Source: Congeria kusceri
Taxonomy: Eukaryota; Mollusca; Bivalvia; Myida; Dreissenidae
Direction: 5' to 3'
DNA: 64,000 bases
Assembly (NCBI GenBank): GCA_027627225.1
Contig: CM051030.1
Coordinates: 20,417,105-20,481,104 of the forward strand
Each line of letters begins with the position of its first letter. Positions within the stretch are counted from its first letter, which is position 1. Below are positions 11,400 through 23,077 of the stretch, piece by piece. The notes beneath the pieces are model-generated. The model searched no databases, was not told the DNA's origin, and worked only from the letters and a program-made list of their open reading frames with translations. The position numbers and the translations under genes were made by a program.

Positions 11400-12857
11400 A
11401 ACAGGACACCGAAGTGATCCCTTGTTAAAAATCGGTGTTTGTCATTTAAAATGTAAATGCACAATGCCCTTGTATCGACGCGTTTCTTAAACAAAAATTG
11501 CAATATATTCATGCATGATATACACTTGTTCATGATAACAGTGTTCTTCTCGTTATTAGTTTGCAAATTAGGAGCGTTACTTTAGTTTTGTTTTTAAGTG
11601 TTCTGACCGCATAAAAGATATAGTCACATTTTCTGGTTAATAACGCATATATTAAATAAACTGTTTGTTAAAACCCAGTGCCATCTTTATTTAAAGTTCA
11701 TTCAAATTTTTAGATCAAAACATTGAATATTGAACAATCAATTTAAGCTTATGTCAAATAAGTGCAAATAATTGCATACACGCATTCAGTTGTGCATACT
11801 ACTACACTTCGTAGACGATATTGAAATAAATGTTTTATACTGCTAGTTAATTGTTGGTTTCTGAAACAACATGGAAACAAGCAGAAAGCCGATGGATTGT
11901 ATAATTAGCATACCACTACTTGTTAACAGTATCTTTTAGGCAAATTCTATTACAAACATGCAACAATATTGCACATTACCACGTATACAAATCTATTCAG
12001 CTATTGTCACAAACAGCCATACGTACAAATATAAATTTATAAGATGCATTTACATGTGTTACCGGTTTAATATTATCAGCCTCATGGAAGTTTCAGCTGT
12101 TGAAATTAACACCATATTTTGTTTTAATATTCTTCAGCAAAGAGGTATTTCCATTCGAAATATTTAGGAATGTGAATTTGACATCCTTGATTACAATTAT
12201 TCACGATTTTCTCAATACATTTTTGATACTTGAAAATCCGCGCTGCGCAGTTACTATTTATAAATGTTTGTTTACGTAAGTACGATGTACTACGAACAAG
12301 TCCGGAAGCCAGTTCTATACTTATTTCCTTATTTATTTATGGTAAAATACGATTGTGCGAATTGCAATGCTAATCAAGATCAAAACTAATGCACAAAGTA
12401 AGTCCTAGTAGTCGAATCTGCAGCACAGTATATCGTCCAAGGACATAGTTTCTTGTCTTATTAAATGTAAGTGGTATGTGGACACAAACCAAACAGATAC
12501 TATATTCCAACTTAATTTCAACTATTGGCTTGCCTGCTAGTCGGATGTTCGCGCATCCAATCGCGCAAATGCATGTTTTTGATTTATGCTCGTCTTAACA
12601 GTTTATGGAGATCATGTTACGTGTAGTGGGGGTATTTATGCATGCAGAGTCATTATGCATATAGCTACGAGACATTGTTTGCTTTGTCTATATTGTCATA
12701 AATGGCATTAACAATTAACATTAGCCTATATAATGAAAGCTTTCAGAACAAACTCATCAATGAGCCAAACTGATTATATAGAAATACATTTTACATTTCA
12801 GGTTCTCAAGTACATTAAATTTAAAACAAATGTGTATACACTACTAGACCACGTCTA
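11400..12857. other. no gene seen
   Basis: AT-rich sequence between two MITEs. A 69-codon reading at 11958-12167 has no recognisable feature and I do not call it a gene. Same at 30098-31555. Confidence 0.5.
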
Positions 12858-13100
12858 GCGTGTCGTTGGAAAACCGGGTTTAATGCATCAGCGTAAAGTG
12901 TCGTCCCGGATTAGCCTGTGCAGTCCGCACAGGCTAACTCGGGACGACATTTTCCGCCTACAGTGGAGTTATGTTAAGAAGAGACTTCCTTGAAACAGAA
13001 AATAACATACAAGCGAAAAATGTCATCCTAAAGTTCGCACAAGCTAATCCGGGACGACACTTTACGCAGATGCATTAAGCCCGGCTTTCCCAAGACACGC
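12858..13100. mobile_element. 243-bp foldback MITE (GTCGTCCCGGATTAGCC family)
   Basis: The two ends pair over about 65 bases: GCGTGTC..GG.AAA.CCGGG.TTAATGCATC..GCGTAAAGTGTCGTCCCGGATTAGC against the complement of the right end. Inside the left arm is a second hairpin (12900-12949) whose arms GTCGTCCCGG..TTAGCCTGTGC and GCACAGGCTAA..CGGGACGAC face each other over five bases. This sequence family is, to my knowledge, abundant in heterodont bivalves. Non-coding and non-autonomous. Second copy at 31556-31798. Confidence 0.85.
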
Positions 13101-13204
13101 CACATTAACGTATTATTATTATTATGTTACAGACGGCGAGCACATGAAAATATGTACGAGGGCCAAAACTATAGTCAACCCATAAAGGCATAACAAATAT
13201 GTTT

Positions 13205-13492
13205 GCTTCAGGTAACATGCCCCCAAAAATTAGGGTCGGTAGGTAGGGATTTTCATATATATTTTTTTTTGGTTAATGGTCGACTTAAAAATCTAAACTA
13301 AATGATATTCAAAACATATCGGTATTATCCTTAAATATTGTTTTGAAGTGGATGCTATCAAAAAAACAACATTTATCCAAAAACATTTAATTTTGGAAAA
13401 AGGTAAATAAAACAAAAAATATATATATCTGACAAACTCAATAAAATGTTCTAGGTTCGGGGCATGTTTAAGGGTAGGTCGGGTAACCTGAA
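13205..13492. repeat. possible MITE with GGGGCATGTT inverted ends
   Basis: AACATGCCCCCAAAAATTAGGG near the left and TTCGGGGCATGTTTAAGGG near the right pair over about ten bases, and both sides carry GGTCGG/GGTAGG words. The interior is A/T runs. It is called only on this imperfect inverted pair. Same at 31903-32190. Confidence 0.35.
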
Positions 13493-13730
13493 ACAAACAG
13501 ATGTTTTTTACGCCTTATAGTAGTCGACGTTCATCTATAATACATTATGCCAATACGTTATCTATGTGATACTCGCATTTAGCTCGTACACACACGCTAT
13601 AAAAACAAGTTGTAGATTCTGTTAAGATGGAGATAACCATCGAAATGTTAATCAGTGTTAATCAAAACGGCTGATTTAGATATGTTGACAAGGCGGAACA
13701 ATTTAGTGGGACTGATGGTATAATATAGGA

Positions 13731-13869
13731 ATGACATCACCAGGAGAGAAACCATTATTACCATCCGCTGGTAATTTATTTGAGGCAAGTGACCGATTGC
13801 CTATGCAGTACAGGACAATACAAACAATACAACAAAACATAATATATTCTCCTTCAACACACTTCACAT
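13731..13869 (+). CDS. candidate first coding exon, unknown protein (unit copy 1)
   Basis: An ATG opens MTSPGEKPLLPSAGNLFEAS and continues for 46 codons, including DRLPMQYRTIQTIQQ, to a full-consensus donor (CACAT then GTAAGTATG) at 13870 in phase 1. The hydrophilic, Pro/Ser-containing start looks like a cytosolic N-terminus. No downstream exon was found in the rest of the unit, so the gene may use a long intron, continue in the next unit, or be a remnant. I do not recognise the family. Confidence 0.35.
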
Positions 13870-14752
13870 GTAAGTATGTGTTAGCGTGTAGATATAGTAA
13901 AACGCGTTTGACGTGTCTACATTGTACATGTAAATCTACAAGGAAGTCTTCCTCGTTAAATACTTAAGATCATTAGCCAAGTTGTAGATTTGCCTGTAAG
14001 GTGTTCATAACTCTACACGTGTAGTATCATTGGTAAACTATACTGATTCACTATGTAAGGCAATATGAATAACATATGCACACATGCATTAATATTCACA
14101 TTTAAGTTGTTGTAAGGGTCTTCTCTTTCATTATGTATACCTCACCCACATACATGTTATATTAACATGCAACATCATTATACAAATATGGCATGAATGA
14201 GTAATACATTGGTTGCAGAGCTAAATAAAACGATTATTCATCATCTAGGCATGTTTGCAACATACGTGGTATAAATATCAATGGTTTTAACTGTATTAAA
14301 ATATCTCGCGTAAGAAGTATTTCATTAAATACTAAGTTTTTTTCGCTTCTATGTGTTTATCTTAAAGAGAAATTATTAATGTAATTTGAAACACGATTTT
14401 TTTCCGTATGTGCCCACAGCCTATTAAGTTCAATTAAGTATTTATAACGCATTTAACATACAACAAAACTATTATGAATACAAATGTTTTACGAAAGGTA
14501 TGTACACTACACGAGGAAACATTAATTTTATTTAACTGAATTTGATTTTATCAGTATGTTTGCAGTTTATTACCTCTGTCATTCTTTTGATTCTAATGGA
14601 GTACATTGATACACACTGAACAATGCGCAATAACTGTGTTTATAAAGGAAAACAAATCATCGCACTAGTTCTCTTCTCTTTGCCCAATAATTTTTCAATC
14701 GTCGTTTGAAACTTTACTCGTTTAGATAAAACATTGATGGAAAAACCGTTAG

Positions 14753-15149
14753 TGCCATCGCGTATGAATGGGCTGATCTTAAACGCGATACTCGATAGTA
14801 CGATAACGAAAACGCGAAAACACGATGATAACGCGACATTACGATAACGATAACGCGATACTAACACAGAACGTTTATGATAATGCGATATAATTTCGTG
14901 TTATCATCATCGTACTGTCGCATTTTCACCATCGTAATATCGTACTGTCGTGTTGTCGCGTTATGATAATCGTACTGTCTTGTTATCATCATCGTACTGT
15001 CGCGTTATCATCATTTTACTATCGTGTTATCGCGTTTTCATCATCGTACTGTCGCGTTTTCCTTATCGTAGAATCGTGATTTCGCGTTTTCATTATTGTA
15101 CTATCGAGCATCGCGTTTAATATCAACACATTCATACGCGATGGCATTA
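14753..15149. mobile_element. 397-bp foldback element built of CGATA/CGTTATC repeats
   Basis: TGCCATCGCGTATGAATG at the left end matches the complement of CATTCATACGCGATGGCA at the right. Pairing goes on inward through AAACGCGATACTCGATAGTAC, with gaps. The left arm is a run of short repeats (ACGATAACGCGA, ACGATAACGA) and the right arm the complementary run (TCGTACTGTCGCGTTATCATC), so most of the element could form one long hairpin. No coding capacity. Second copy at 33451-33847. Confidence 0.8.
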
Positions 15150-15494
15150 ATGTTTTTATATCGGTTTAACGGTTATCTAGCGTGTAAAGCACAATTTACA
15201 TAGTCGTATAACAAAAGCCCCCCCATCAACACGTGTCATGAAGTATAGCGCGGTGGATAGTGTTATGCCCGATTTCTGTACGCATAAATCAGTGATTAAA
15301 CTATGATTGTTTGCTAACGGGTTTCTGTACCATCTTAAATCATGGCTGCACGAGGAACGTGTACTACTTATGAATAATTAATAATTATTTGTATATTGAT
15401 TTCTGTACCACCACTGTTGAAATGCTCCAGGAAAAGTTATTTTGTCCAAATAATCAAAGGTTATCGGCTGATTATTTGTATACATTTGTAAAAT

Positions 15495-15843
15495 ATGGCG
15501 GACAACTTAGAGGTTGTTATACATGATGATGAACGTTAAGAAAGTCAACGACTTTGACGTCCACGAGTACGTAGTTAGAGACCGGATGGTTGTCGATTTT
15601 GAAGTCCAGTTTCTTTTGGCCAACGATGGAATCAGAGACTTGTTTGATCGAATGGGTTTAACTTCATGTAAAAGACATTTCCGTTGTTTCCGTTTTACAA
15701 CTGCGTTTCGCTACCGCGTTCGTCCGTTTAAAGGACGAAACAATGAAAAAGCAATTGTAATAGGGATTTCTCCGACTTTAGTGATTGTTTACGGACAGCC
15801 GGACCAGAGGATGACAAATAGAAGAACGATGTCATTGAAATAG
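15495..15843 (+). pseudogene. possible second Harbinger transposase N-terminus, decayed
   Basis: ATG at 15495 opens MADNLEVVIHDDER and stops; the adjacent frame, from ATG 15523, is open to TAG 15841 and contains HEYVVRDRMVVDFEVQFLLA and DGIRDLFDRMGL. This parallels the first exon of the Harbinger transposase at 624 (VRDRLDP....F..RF....D.VREIFGLIG), and Harbinger-type first exons often start with such an acidic peptide. I infer an unrelated, older Harbinger remnant with a frameshift near 15530. The match is short and could be chance. Second copy at 34193-34541, differing by a synonymous base (34506). Confidence 0.3.
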
Positions 15844-16306
15844 TGGGAACAGTTCTTTATTACTTGCAAAACATGCATTGACACTGAAACTAAGTTGTTG
15901 TTGTTTTTTTCCAGCATAATTAACGCTCTCGATATACAGTATATGCCATATAGAAACACATCCAATACTGAGTTAAATACCTATAAAATTCAGTTGAACT
16001 TTAAACACGTTTCTGATCGTAATGTATTTTTCAAGCAGTTGAATGTTTGCATAATCTATTACCGCCCGGCGCGGAAAAGCTTCCTATCAACAGCTGCAAC
16101 ATCGGCGTAATGTTGTATCTGTCGTCTGTTGATTTGAATACCATTGCCAAGAATGTGAATGTTAATAGTTTATTCCAGTAACACGAAAGTTTATATATGG
16201 TATAACTGGGTATATAAATTGACGATATATCGTTGCGTGTTTTTATGGGATATTTAACAGAATGAAAGGTTTGATAATAAACAAATAGTCGGTCTTTACA
16301 GACAGG

Positions 16307-16495
16307 TATCCGAACATCTGTTCCTACGAAATTCGTTTCTTCGCTATTTTTGACATAGGCCGACAATGGTTCCTACATGATTATGACACCCCGGACACTC
16401 GTTCCTACATTACTTTGATAGCTCGGACATTGGTTTCTGCAGTATTTTGAAAGTCCGGACAATCGTTCTTAGTTAGTATTATTGTCACCCCGGAT
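16307..16495. repeat. degenerate tandem repeat of about 32 bp
   Basis: Units of the form CCGGACA.TCGTTCCTACAT start near 16358, 16390, 16422, 16454 and 16488, with a related unit (ATCCGAACATCTGTTCCTACG) at 16307. A minus-strand reading frame across it is a by-product. Second copy at 35005-35193. Confidence 0.8.
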
Positions 16496-16943
16496 ATCGC
16501 GATCGATATGTTTTATATATCGGCGATATTAACACGGGTAGGAGACGGTGGTGGCTTCCGATGTGGTCCGGTGGTGCAAAAATATTGTTAACAGTGCATA
16601 TGACTGTCCAATTGTGTATTCTTTTCTTATGATAAAGGTGCTTTTTAAGAAAACGGCCAATATCATTACCAATAGAAATGATAAAAGAACACACGTTCAT
16701 AATTTCGTTAAATAATGTACAAAAATAAAGGCTGTAGGATTTTTATAAGTTGAAGTCATTGAACTAATATGTATATGATACTCTATGTACTGACATGTTA
16801 ACCCGTCCGAGTTCTTACTACAACCCATTATGAATTGTGTGACGACTGACGATGGTCACAATATAAATGTCTTCATATACGCATTACATGTTTTGCAATA
16901 ATATGTAGTTGTTGTTAGTTTTCTGGGGATTTCATGAGATGAC

Positions 16944-16981
16944 GTGGTCCGGTGGCGCTGAGGTGGTCCGGTGGTGCTGAG
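16944..16981. repeat. 19-bp tandem pair
   Basis: GTGGTCCGGTGGCGCTGAG is followed by GTGGTCCGGTGGTGCTGAG, one change. A third partial match, TGTGGTCCGGTGGTGC, lies at about 16560. Second copy at 35642-35679. Confidence 0.85.
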
Positions 16982-18699
16982 TTGGCTGATGTTCATGAAA
17001 CCGAAGTTGGAATTGGAAGACACAACTGTTTTTGTATCTAAATTGTACATATATATAAATTTATGCAAATTAGGTACCAAACAACTGACCTTCATACATT
17101 GATGAAGCGCCAAAAAGAGCGTTTCAATTCCTAAATAAATTATCTTACAGGCAGGTGAGCAAACGAATCGAAAATAATAATTGCATTGAAGTACACGATG
17201 ACCTTCGTTATTTGGTGCGTTTGTATTCAATAACGCGACATGGTTAGTATGACGTATTTATGAGCATAATTCTACTAAATGTCACAAAGAATTTATGAAT
17301 ATACGTGACATTATTGAAAACTTCTTACGAATATGTTTTTGATGACGTCCCAAGAGGCTGTTATTCCACGTATTAGACTGCGACTGCATTTTGCGATCGG
17401 CATTGTCGCATCCGCTAACGCCGACGCAAACGCTATTCCGTCCGTTTGTTACTCGCGATCGTGTCATATTTATTTAGACATTATAACGCGTTAATTGTGT
17501 GTATGACCACCGACTTTTAACAGTGTATGTTCTAAGTCGATACCCAATTTACAACTACTGCATTTTCAAATACGTGTATTACTAACGCCATTTAACGTAT
17601 AATGTTCCTGTATAAATATCACCTGGCGATTGCGATATTTATATAATGTATAAAAACATAGAGCACCAAAATGATATTGTATATAATTGAAACATGATTA
17701 TGGCATTGGTTCTATAATATATGTAATTTTGATAATATATGCATTTGTTATCAATTTAATAGTTCATACTATCTATCAACAATATACACTTCTTTGTATC
17801 AACGTCTTTATTTATTATATACCAACTGTGCACTGTAACGAATTTTCGTTATTGATAACCCTGCTGAAAGGTTTCATTAAAAAAAAATGTAATACTTCTT
17901 TTGTTATTATTCATGCAGATGAGGTGTACACAATTTAATTTTTCTTTCGGCTACTTTCAAGATGTTTTGAAAACAAATATAGTAATACCACTAGTACGTT
18001 AGCCCGGTACCACACATGATCACAGACTCCTGACAATGCTGCATGTTTTTCAGCCATTTTTATTATATATCTATAGAATTGAACGATGTACATGGTGTAT
18101 GATATATTAGTTGAATTATTCGAACGGTACTAGAGCACAAACATTTCGTTTAATCAATACACCTTTCTGAGTCTCCTATCTTGGGTTAATAGCTTAAAAT
18201 ATATTTACAAAAATACACCAAATATTCATGAGTCGGTTTAAATTTTGTTGATAATGAGGGGCTAATCCATTTACTGAAACTATGGGAAACTGATTTTTTT
18301 TTTTATAATCACGCTGCAGACGTCTGCACTTAACATTGTCTGATTTACATACTAATGTTTTCTGATTTTGACTCTTTATTAATCTGTATTCTCCAAACTC
18401 TAGCACGTATTTGACGATTATGTATCATACAATTGCATGTACATGCATATGTATCTCCAGAATACAAAAACGCATATAGCATCTGGTGACAAGGGATAAT
18501 CAAAACAGATCAGTATGCGATTAAACATGAAATACCGTAATCGCTATACGGATAATCCTTATGCACTTTCCAAATAATGTTCGGATAACGGAATTAAAAT
18601 CGACACATATAGAAGTACTTGTAACACCATTAAAACAGCATAACTGCATACGTTTAGCTCGCAAACATTAACCCGACACTGACCTTTATGCATGACTAT
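16982..18699. other. no gene seen
   Basis: End of the unit. A CpG-rich patch at 17385-17465 stands out from otherwise AT-rich sequence, but I find no exon, repeat or inverted ends in it. Same at 35680-37397. Confidence 0.5.
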
Positions 18700-19322
18700 A
18701 TTAAAATACCGTTACGATGAATATTACTTACCGTACTGGAATCGAGTTAAATCGATTAAAGCGTATCGCACTAAATACACAGTTTTGACATCATTAAACA
18801 CGTAAAACATGTGCACGAACGAAACCGAGTACAAATACAGGAAACAATTCAAGCGCGTAATTTATACTAAAAGAGATCACGAGTATCAGGTTAATGTTGG
18901 CGATCTATACCCACTGAAAATCCGGCTTGTACCGTTATATGGACGAACTGTTTAACATTTAACAGTTTAGTATTGTTATATGTTTGGTAAAATATAAATG
19001 TTAGGAACTACGAATCGCTATCACGTCGATAATGCCTATTAATAACCTAAAACTGTGACACATGTGTTAACAGTTATCATAGTCTATGCCCAGTTTCTTT
19101 ACATTGCACGAGAATTATTCGCGAATGTTAATCCGCTGTTGGGTTTCTCAAATCACGAATAACTCTGATCCATGAAATATGTCCCCTTGTGGAATAATTC
19201 ATGTGTAATTCATCGTCTGCGTTTTTTTTTATATAAACGAAGATTTACTCCGTGTCATTTGTCCATTGTTCAAATAAACATACCTAAGGGGTGGATTATT
19301 GGACAGATCTGTGTAGTTTGAA

Positions 19323-21480
19323 ATGGCTGAATATTTAGTTCAAATTATTGATAAGGAATATCGACGTCAGCGCGGACGTCCTCGTAGACTATGCATGGTT
19401 CGTGATCGGCTGGATCCTATGATTATGTACGACAAAGCTGATTTTATATACAGATTCAGATCTCCAAAAGACGCTGTTAGGGAAATATTTGGACTTATAG
19501 GTAGGGTAAATATTGTTTAACTACAAACCTTGATATGCAAGTGTAAAAACATTATCACATGATTCTCGGGTTCTACTAATTTTTTTTCCATAAACCCCTG
19601 TACATTTTATATATTCTTGATAATTTTCATAATGTTTACTTAAATATTTTATACAAGAGCTTATCGTATTTTAATAGCATAATATATCATATTGGATACT
19701 TGAAAATTTGAATCATTACGCTCGCTTTTATGTCCTTTTGTTATATTGTCATTTATAAATATTTAGAATGAAGGTAAAATGTGACAGTACAACAATACAT
19801 GTGGCAGTACAAAACGTATTTATAAATCATTGAAATTATAAAATTAAATAATTCATACTTCGACGACGTTTGTAGAATAGCACGACGTTTGTAAATCAGG
19901 AAGAGAACGACTACATTTCTTACACCTTCGTATTTACTGTTGCATCAGTTCAAAAAAAATTATTTATTGTTAACAAGGTATAAATTAGCACAGATGGTTA
20001 AAATATAAATATTGTAATGAAAATTAATAATATGATGCAGAAAATACATACTAATAAAATAATGTATGTCTTAATAAAAGTTGTATAATAACTTTTATTA
20101 TTCTCAGCTCCCTACTTTGCGGTTCTTCGGCAAAGGCGGAAGGAAATCCTCCCAATGATGCAACTTTTGATCACGCTACGATTCGTTGCCACAGGAGGGT
20201 ACCTTCGTTTAGTAGGGGATACGTTTGGCATATGTGTGTCATCAGTGTCGAGAATCATCAAGCGGGGTTCTGGGTATATTTGTAGACTGAAACCAGACTA
20301 TATGAAGTTACCCAATGAAAGGCAACGCCGCGAAATTCAGGTAATAATTGATTTAAACATAATAATTGTATTTTATACTGTTTTATCGTATATTGTGTTG
20401 TGATTGTATTTGTTTCCCGTTTCGTATTTGTGTGATGTGGTGTGTTCTTTTATGTTGTGTGGCGCTGTTGGAAATTAGGATTAGTTCTCCTACTTCGGAA
20501 GCTGTAGTTCTACTTAATTATATTTATTATACCTAGATAGTGTTTCAGAAATAGCGTGTTTTTATTTTACAGACCCAGGTATTTAGGCAGCACAACATTC
20601 CAGGGGTGATCGGCATGATAGACTGTACATATATTCCGATCATTAATCGAGGTGGCGAAAACTCGGAGATATTTAGGAATAGAAACTCATACTTCTCGAT
20701 CAACGTCCAAGGTATTATAGCCTAGTTATATTGCAAGGAATCAGCATTGTTTAAACTGATATGTTTTTCTTTATACATGTCTTTTTAAAGTATTCTACAT
20801 GTAAACTACATTAAACTTAATTCAGTAACAACACCGAGACCACATTTATTAATTTATAACACGTATCATGGTTTCTATATATGGAATGGATATATATCAA
20901 ATAATAGCAATTATCATTGTATTTTCTTCAAAGTGATATTTATATATGTTATGCTATCTAGTAAACAAAACATGCGTCTTTTTAGCACTTTGCGACCACA
21001 ACTTAATCGCAACAAATGTAGTTGTGAGATGGCCAGGCAGCACCCATGACTCTCGCATCTTCGAGAACAGCGTTCTTTGCGCACAATTTGAAAATGGAGA
21101 TCTACCAGGAATCATCCTTGGAGACAGCGGTTATCCACTACGACCATACCTTTTAACACCCGTTCTCGTTCCACAATCGGCAGCTTAACGGCGGTAAAAT
21201 GTCGCACATGCTCGTGCCAGAATCAAGATAGAGAATACGTTTTGAGTTTTGAAACGTCGATTGCCATGTTTAAAATTGGATCTTCGTGTCAAGCTGCCCA
21301 CAGCTGTACAGGCAATAACTGCATGTTTTGTCTCTTCACAATTATGCAAGAATGCACGCACTTCCATTACCTGAAGAGCTTGATGTCGTCGATGCACGTC
21401 CTGACGTACCTGTTGTGCCATTCCAAGGTCCTGTTGTCCGGGCTATTCGTGATAACATTATCAACAATTTTGATGAATAA
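19323..21480 (+). pseudogene. PIF/Harbinger transposase, broken (unit copy 2)
   Basis: Same four-exon model as copy 1, at 19323-19500, 20108-20340, 20573-20711 and 20986-21480. It has the same three stop codons and the same frameshift, so the damage is older than the array. Two amino-acid differences from copies 1 and 3 are visible: Gln for Lys at 21083-21085 (LCAQFENG) and Ile for Val at 21222-21224, just before the catalytic Glu motif KIENTF. Confidence 0.88.
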
Positions 21481-22643
21481 AATACTAATTTATGTTAGTG
21501 TTATTAAATACTCATGTGTGAGCATTAAGTCGTGATGCTGTTTTCTTATCATAACCAATAATTTGTGTAAAATTTACTCTCTTGGTTAGAAATTAACATT
21601 ACGACGTCACCGCCAACAAATTGCCGATACGCCTGTCAGCAGCACCGTTTAGCCAATCAGTATTCAGTTGGTGCTTATCATCAGCTGCTTTCTGTGGGCC
21701 CTTTTCTCGGTGAAAATATACATGTTTAGGTTTTCGAACATTATTGTAGCCGAATTATTATTTATAAGTAATCATTCAAATTAAAACAAATATATATGTA
21801 TTAACTAAATGCCTTATCCATTTAATGACTTTCAGATATCTATGGGTATGATTCGAAATGATTTCTTAATATTATATTAGATTTAATAGCAAAATTTACA
21901 AATACGAACGGACTACATTGTGTGCTGTTTTAATTAATGATTAAAATAATTTTCATTGTCATGGTCATTAACTTAATTAGTATGTGCATATTTAGGAGCA
22001 TTAGGTTTTTTTATTGGTAGGACAGGGAGCGCATTTTGTTTTCGTTCATTTTTGTTAAATATGCAACTGGTGGAAATGGTTGATATTCGGATATTATTGC
22101 ACGTGTGGCTAACACTAATTCGTTTGAGAATGTCACCAATAATGTACACAACAATGCGCTGTTACTGATGTTAGACACATGATGACAATACATATCTTCA
22201 TGGCATAAGACTTGTTTCTAGCCCCACTATAAGGGAGTTGGTGAAATATGGTTGCTTTAGATTTTAATGTAGTGAAACATAATTGCTGAAGGGAAACATA
22301 TGCATTTACAACCCCACATATTCAGTGTATGTTCGTAGTTTAACGAGATATGCTTCAATCGTCTTGAATAGTGGTATGATTATTCATGAACATTAAACGC
22401 TGGTAGCTGATCGTTGTCAAATTAACATGCTTATGATTACCAAAATAAAATCAACCAGTCTTACAAAATTATAATTTTATTTGATTGGACGTGATATGTA
22501 TCATACATAACGATTACGAAAGGAAAAAATGTGATATGTATCATACATAACGATTACGAAAGGAAAAAACATCAAAACAATCAATGTTTATAACAATCTA
22601 TACGAATGCTGGGCGGAGCGACAGTACAATGTGGTCATGTCAT

Positions 22644-23077
22644 TTACCAAAACCGCCAAACATCACCAGAGGAGTTGTATACCTCTTTCTGTCGATGAAG
22701 GTCGTTAGTATCGGTCGACGTACCGACATCTTCCGGACGACTTGTTACTCTACGTGATCTAGGTAGATGAATGTCGTTACTCGGAATACCCACCTCTAAT
22801 TTTTTCTTTTTTAATTTAAGAATATCATTTTTCAACCTCAGATTTTCCATCTTAAGATCAGGTTTTTTTTTGCAAGATTCTTTAAAAAGTCGTAGTAGCC
22901 TGTGGGTGACGCAGATCTTTTGCGGGTTCTTGGTTGGGGCGGCACGAAGTTTGAGCCACATCAAGACGTCGGAGATGACTGTTGTTGAACCTGGGGGGCA
23001 AGACGTCTTGTAGATGGGGACGAATAAAGCATGTCATCCGGCCCTCCGCATGCACCCTCTTCAGCGCCGGATTCTAT
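22644..23077 (-). pseudogene. Harbinger Myb-like partner, broken (unit copy 2)
   Basis: Copy of the 3945-4378 reading with the same stop and the same homopolymer frameshift. It lies 1.16 kb downstream of, and converges on, the copy 2 transposase. I saw no difference from copy 1. Confidence 0.52.

Larger units (their letters stand above)
1..18699. repeat. 18.7 kb tandem unit, copy 1
   Basis: The sequence beginning ATTAAAATACCG at position 1 returns in full at 18700 and again at 37398, so the window opens inside a head-to-tail array with a period of 18,698-18,699 bases. Position 1 is only where the window cuts, not a biological edge. Against copies 2 and 3 this copy has private states at 2845 (A instead of T), in a T run near 7083 (seven T instead of six), and at 7969 (C instead of T). 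Further differences from copy 2 are at 11340, 14155 and 15808. Identity is therefore above 99.9 percent by eye; a full alignment may add a few sites. Confidence 0.97.

Noticed and set aside
13215..13245. Telomere-like TTAGGG words
   Set aside because: Only one TTAGGG and some GGTAGG words; not tandem.
16031..16366. 111-codon minus-strand open frame
   Set aside because: Overlaps the degenerate 32-bp tandem repeat and shows no family motif.
16856..17230. 124-codon minus-strand open frame
   Set aside because: No recognisable domain, no splice or start context, and it covers the 19-bp tandem pair; treated as chance.
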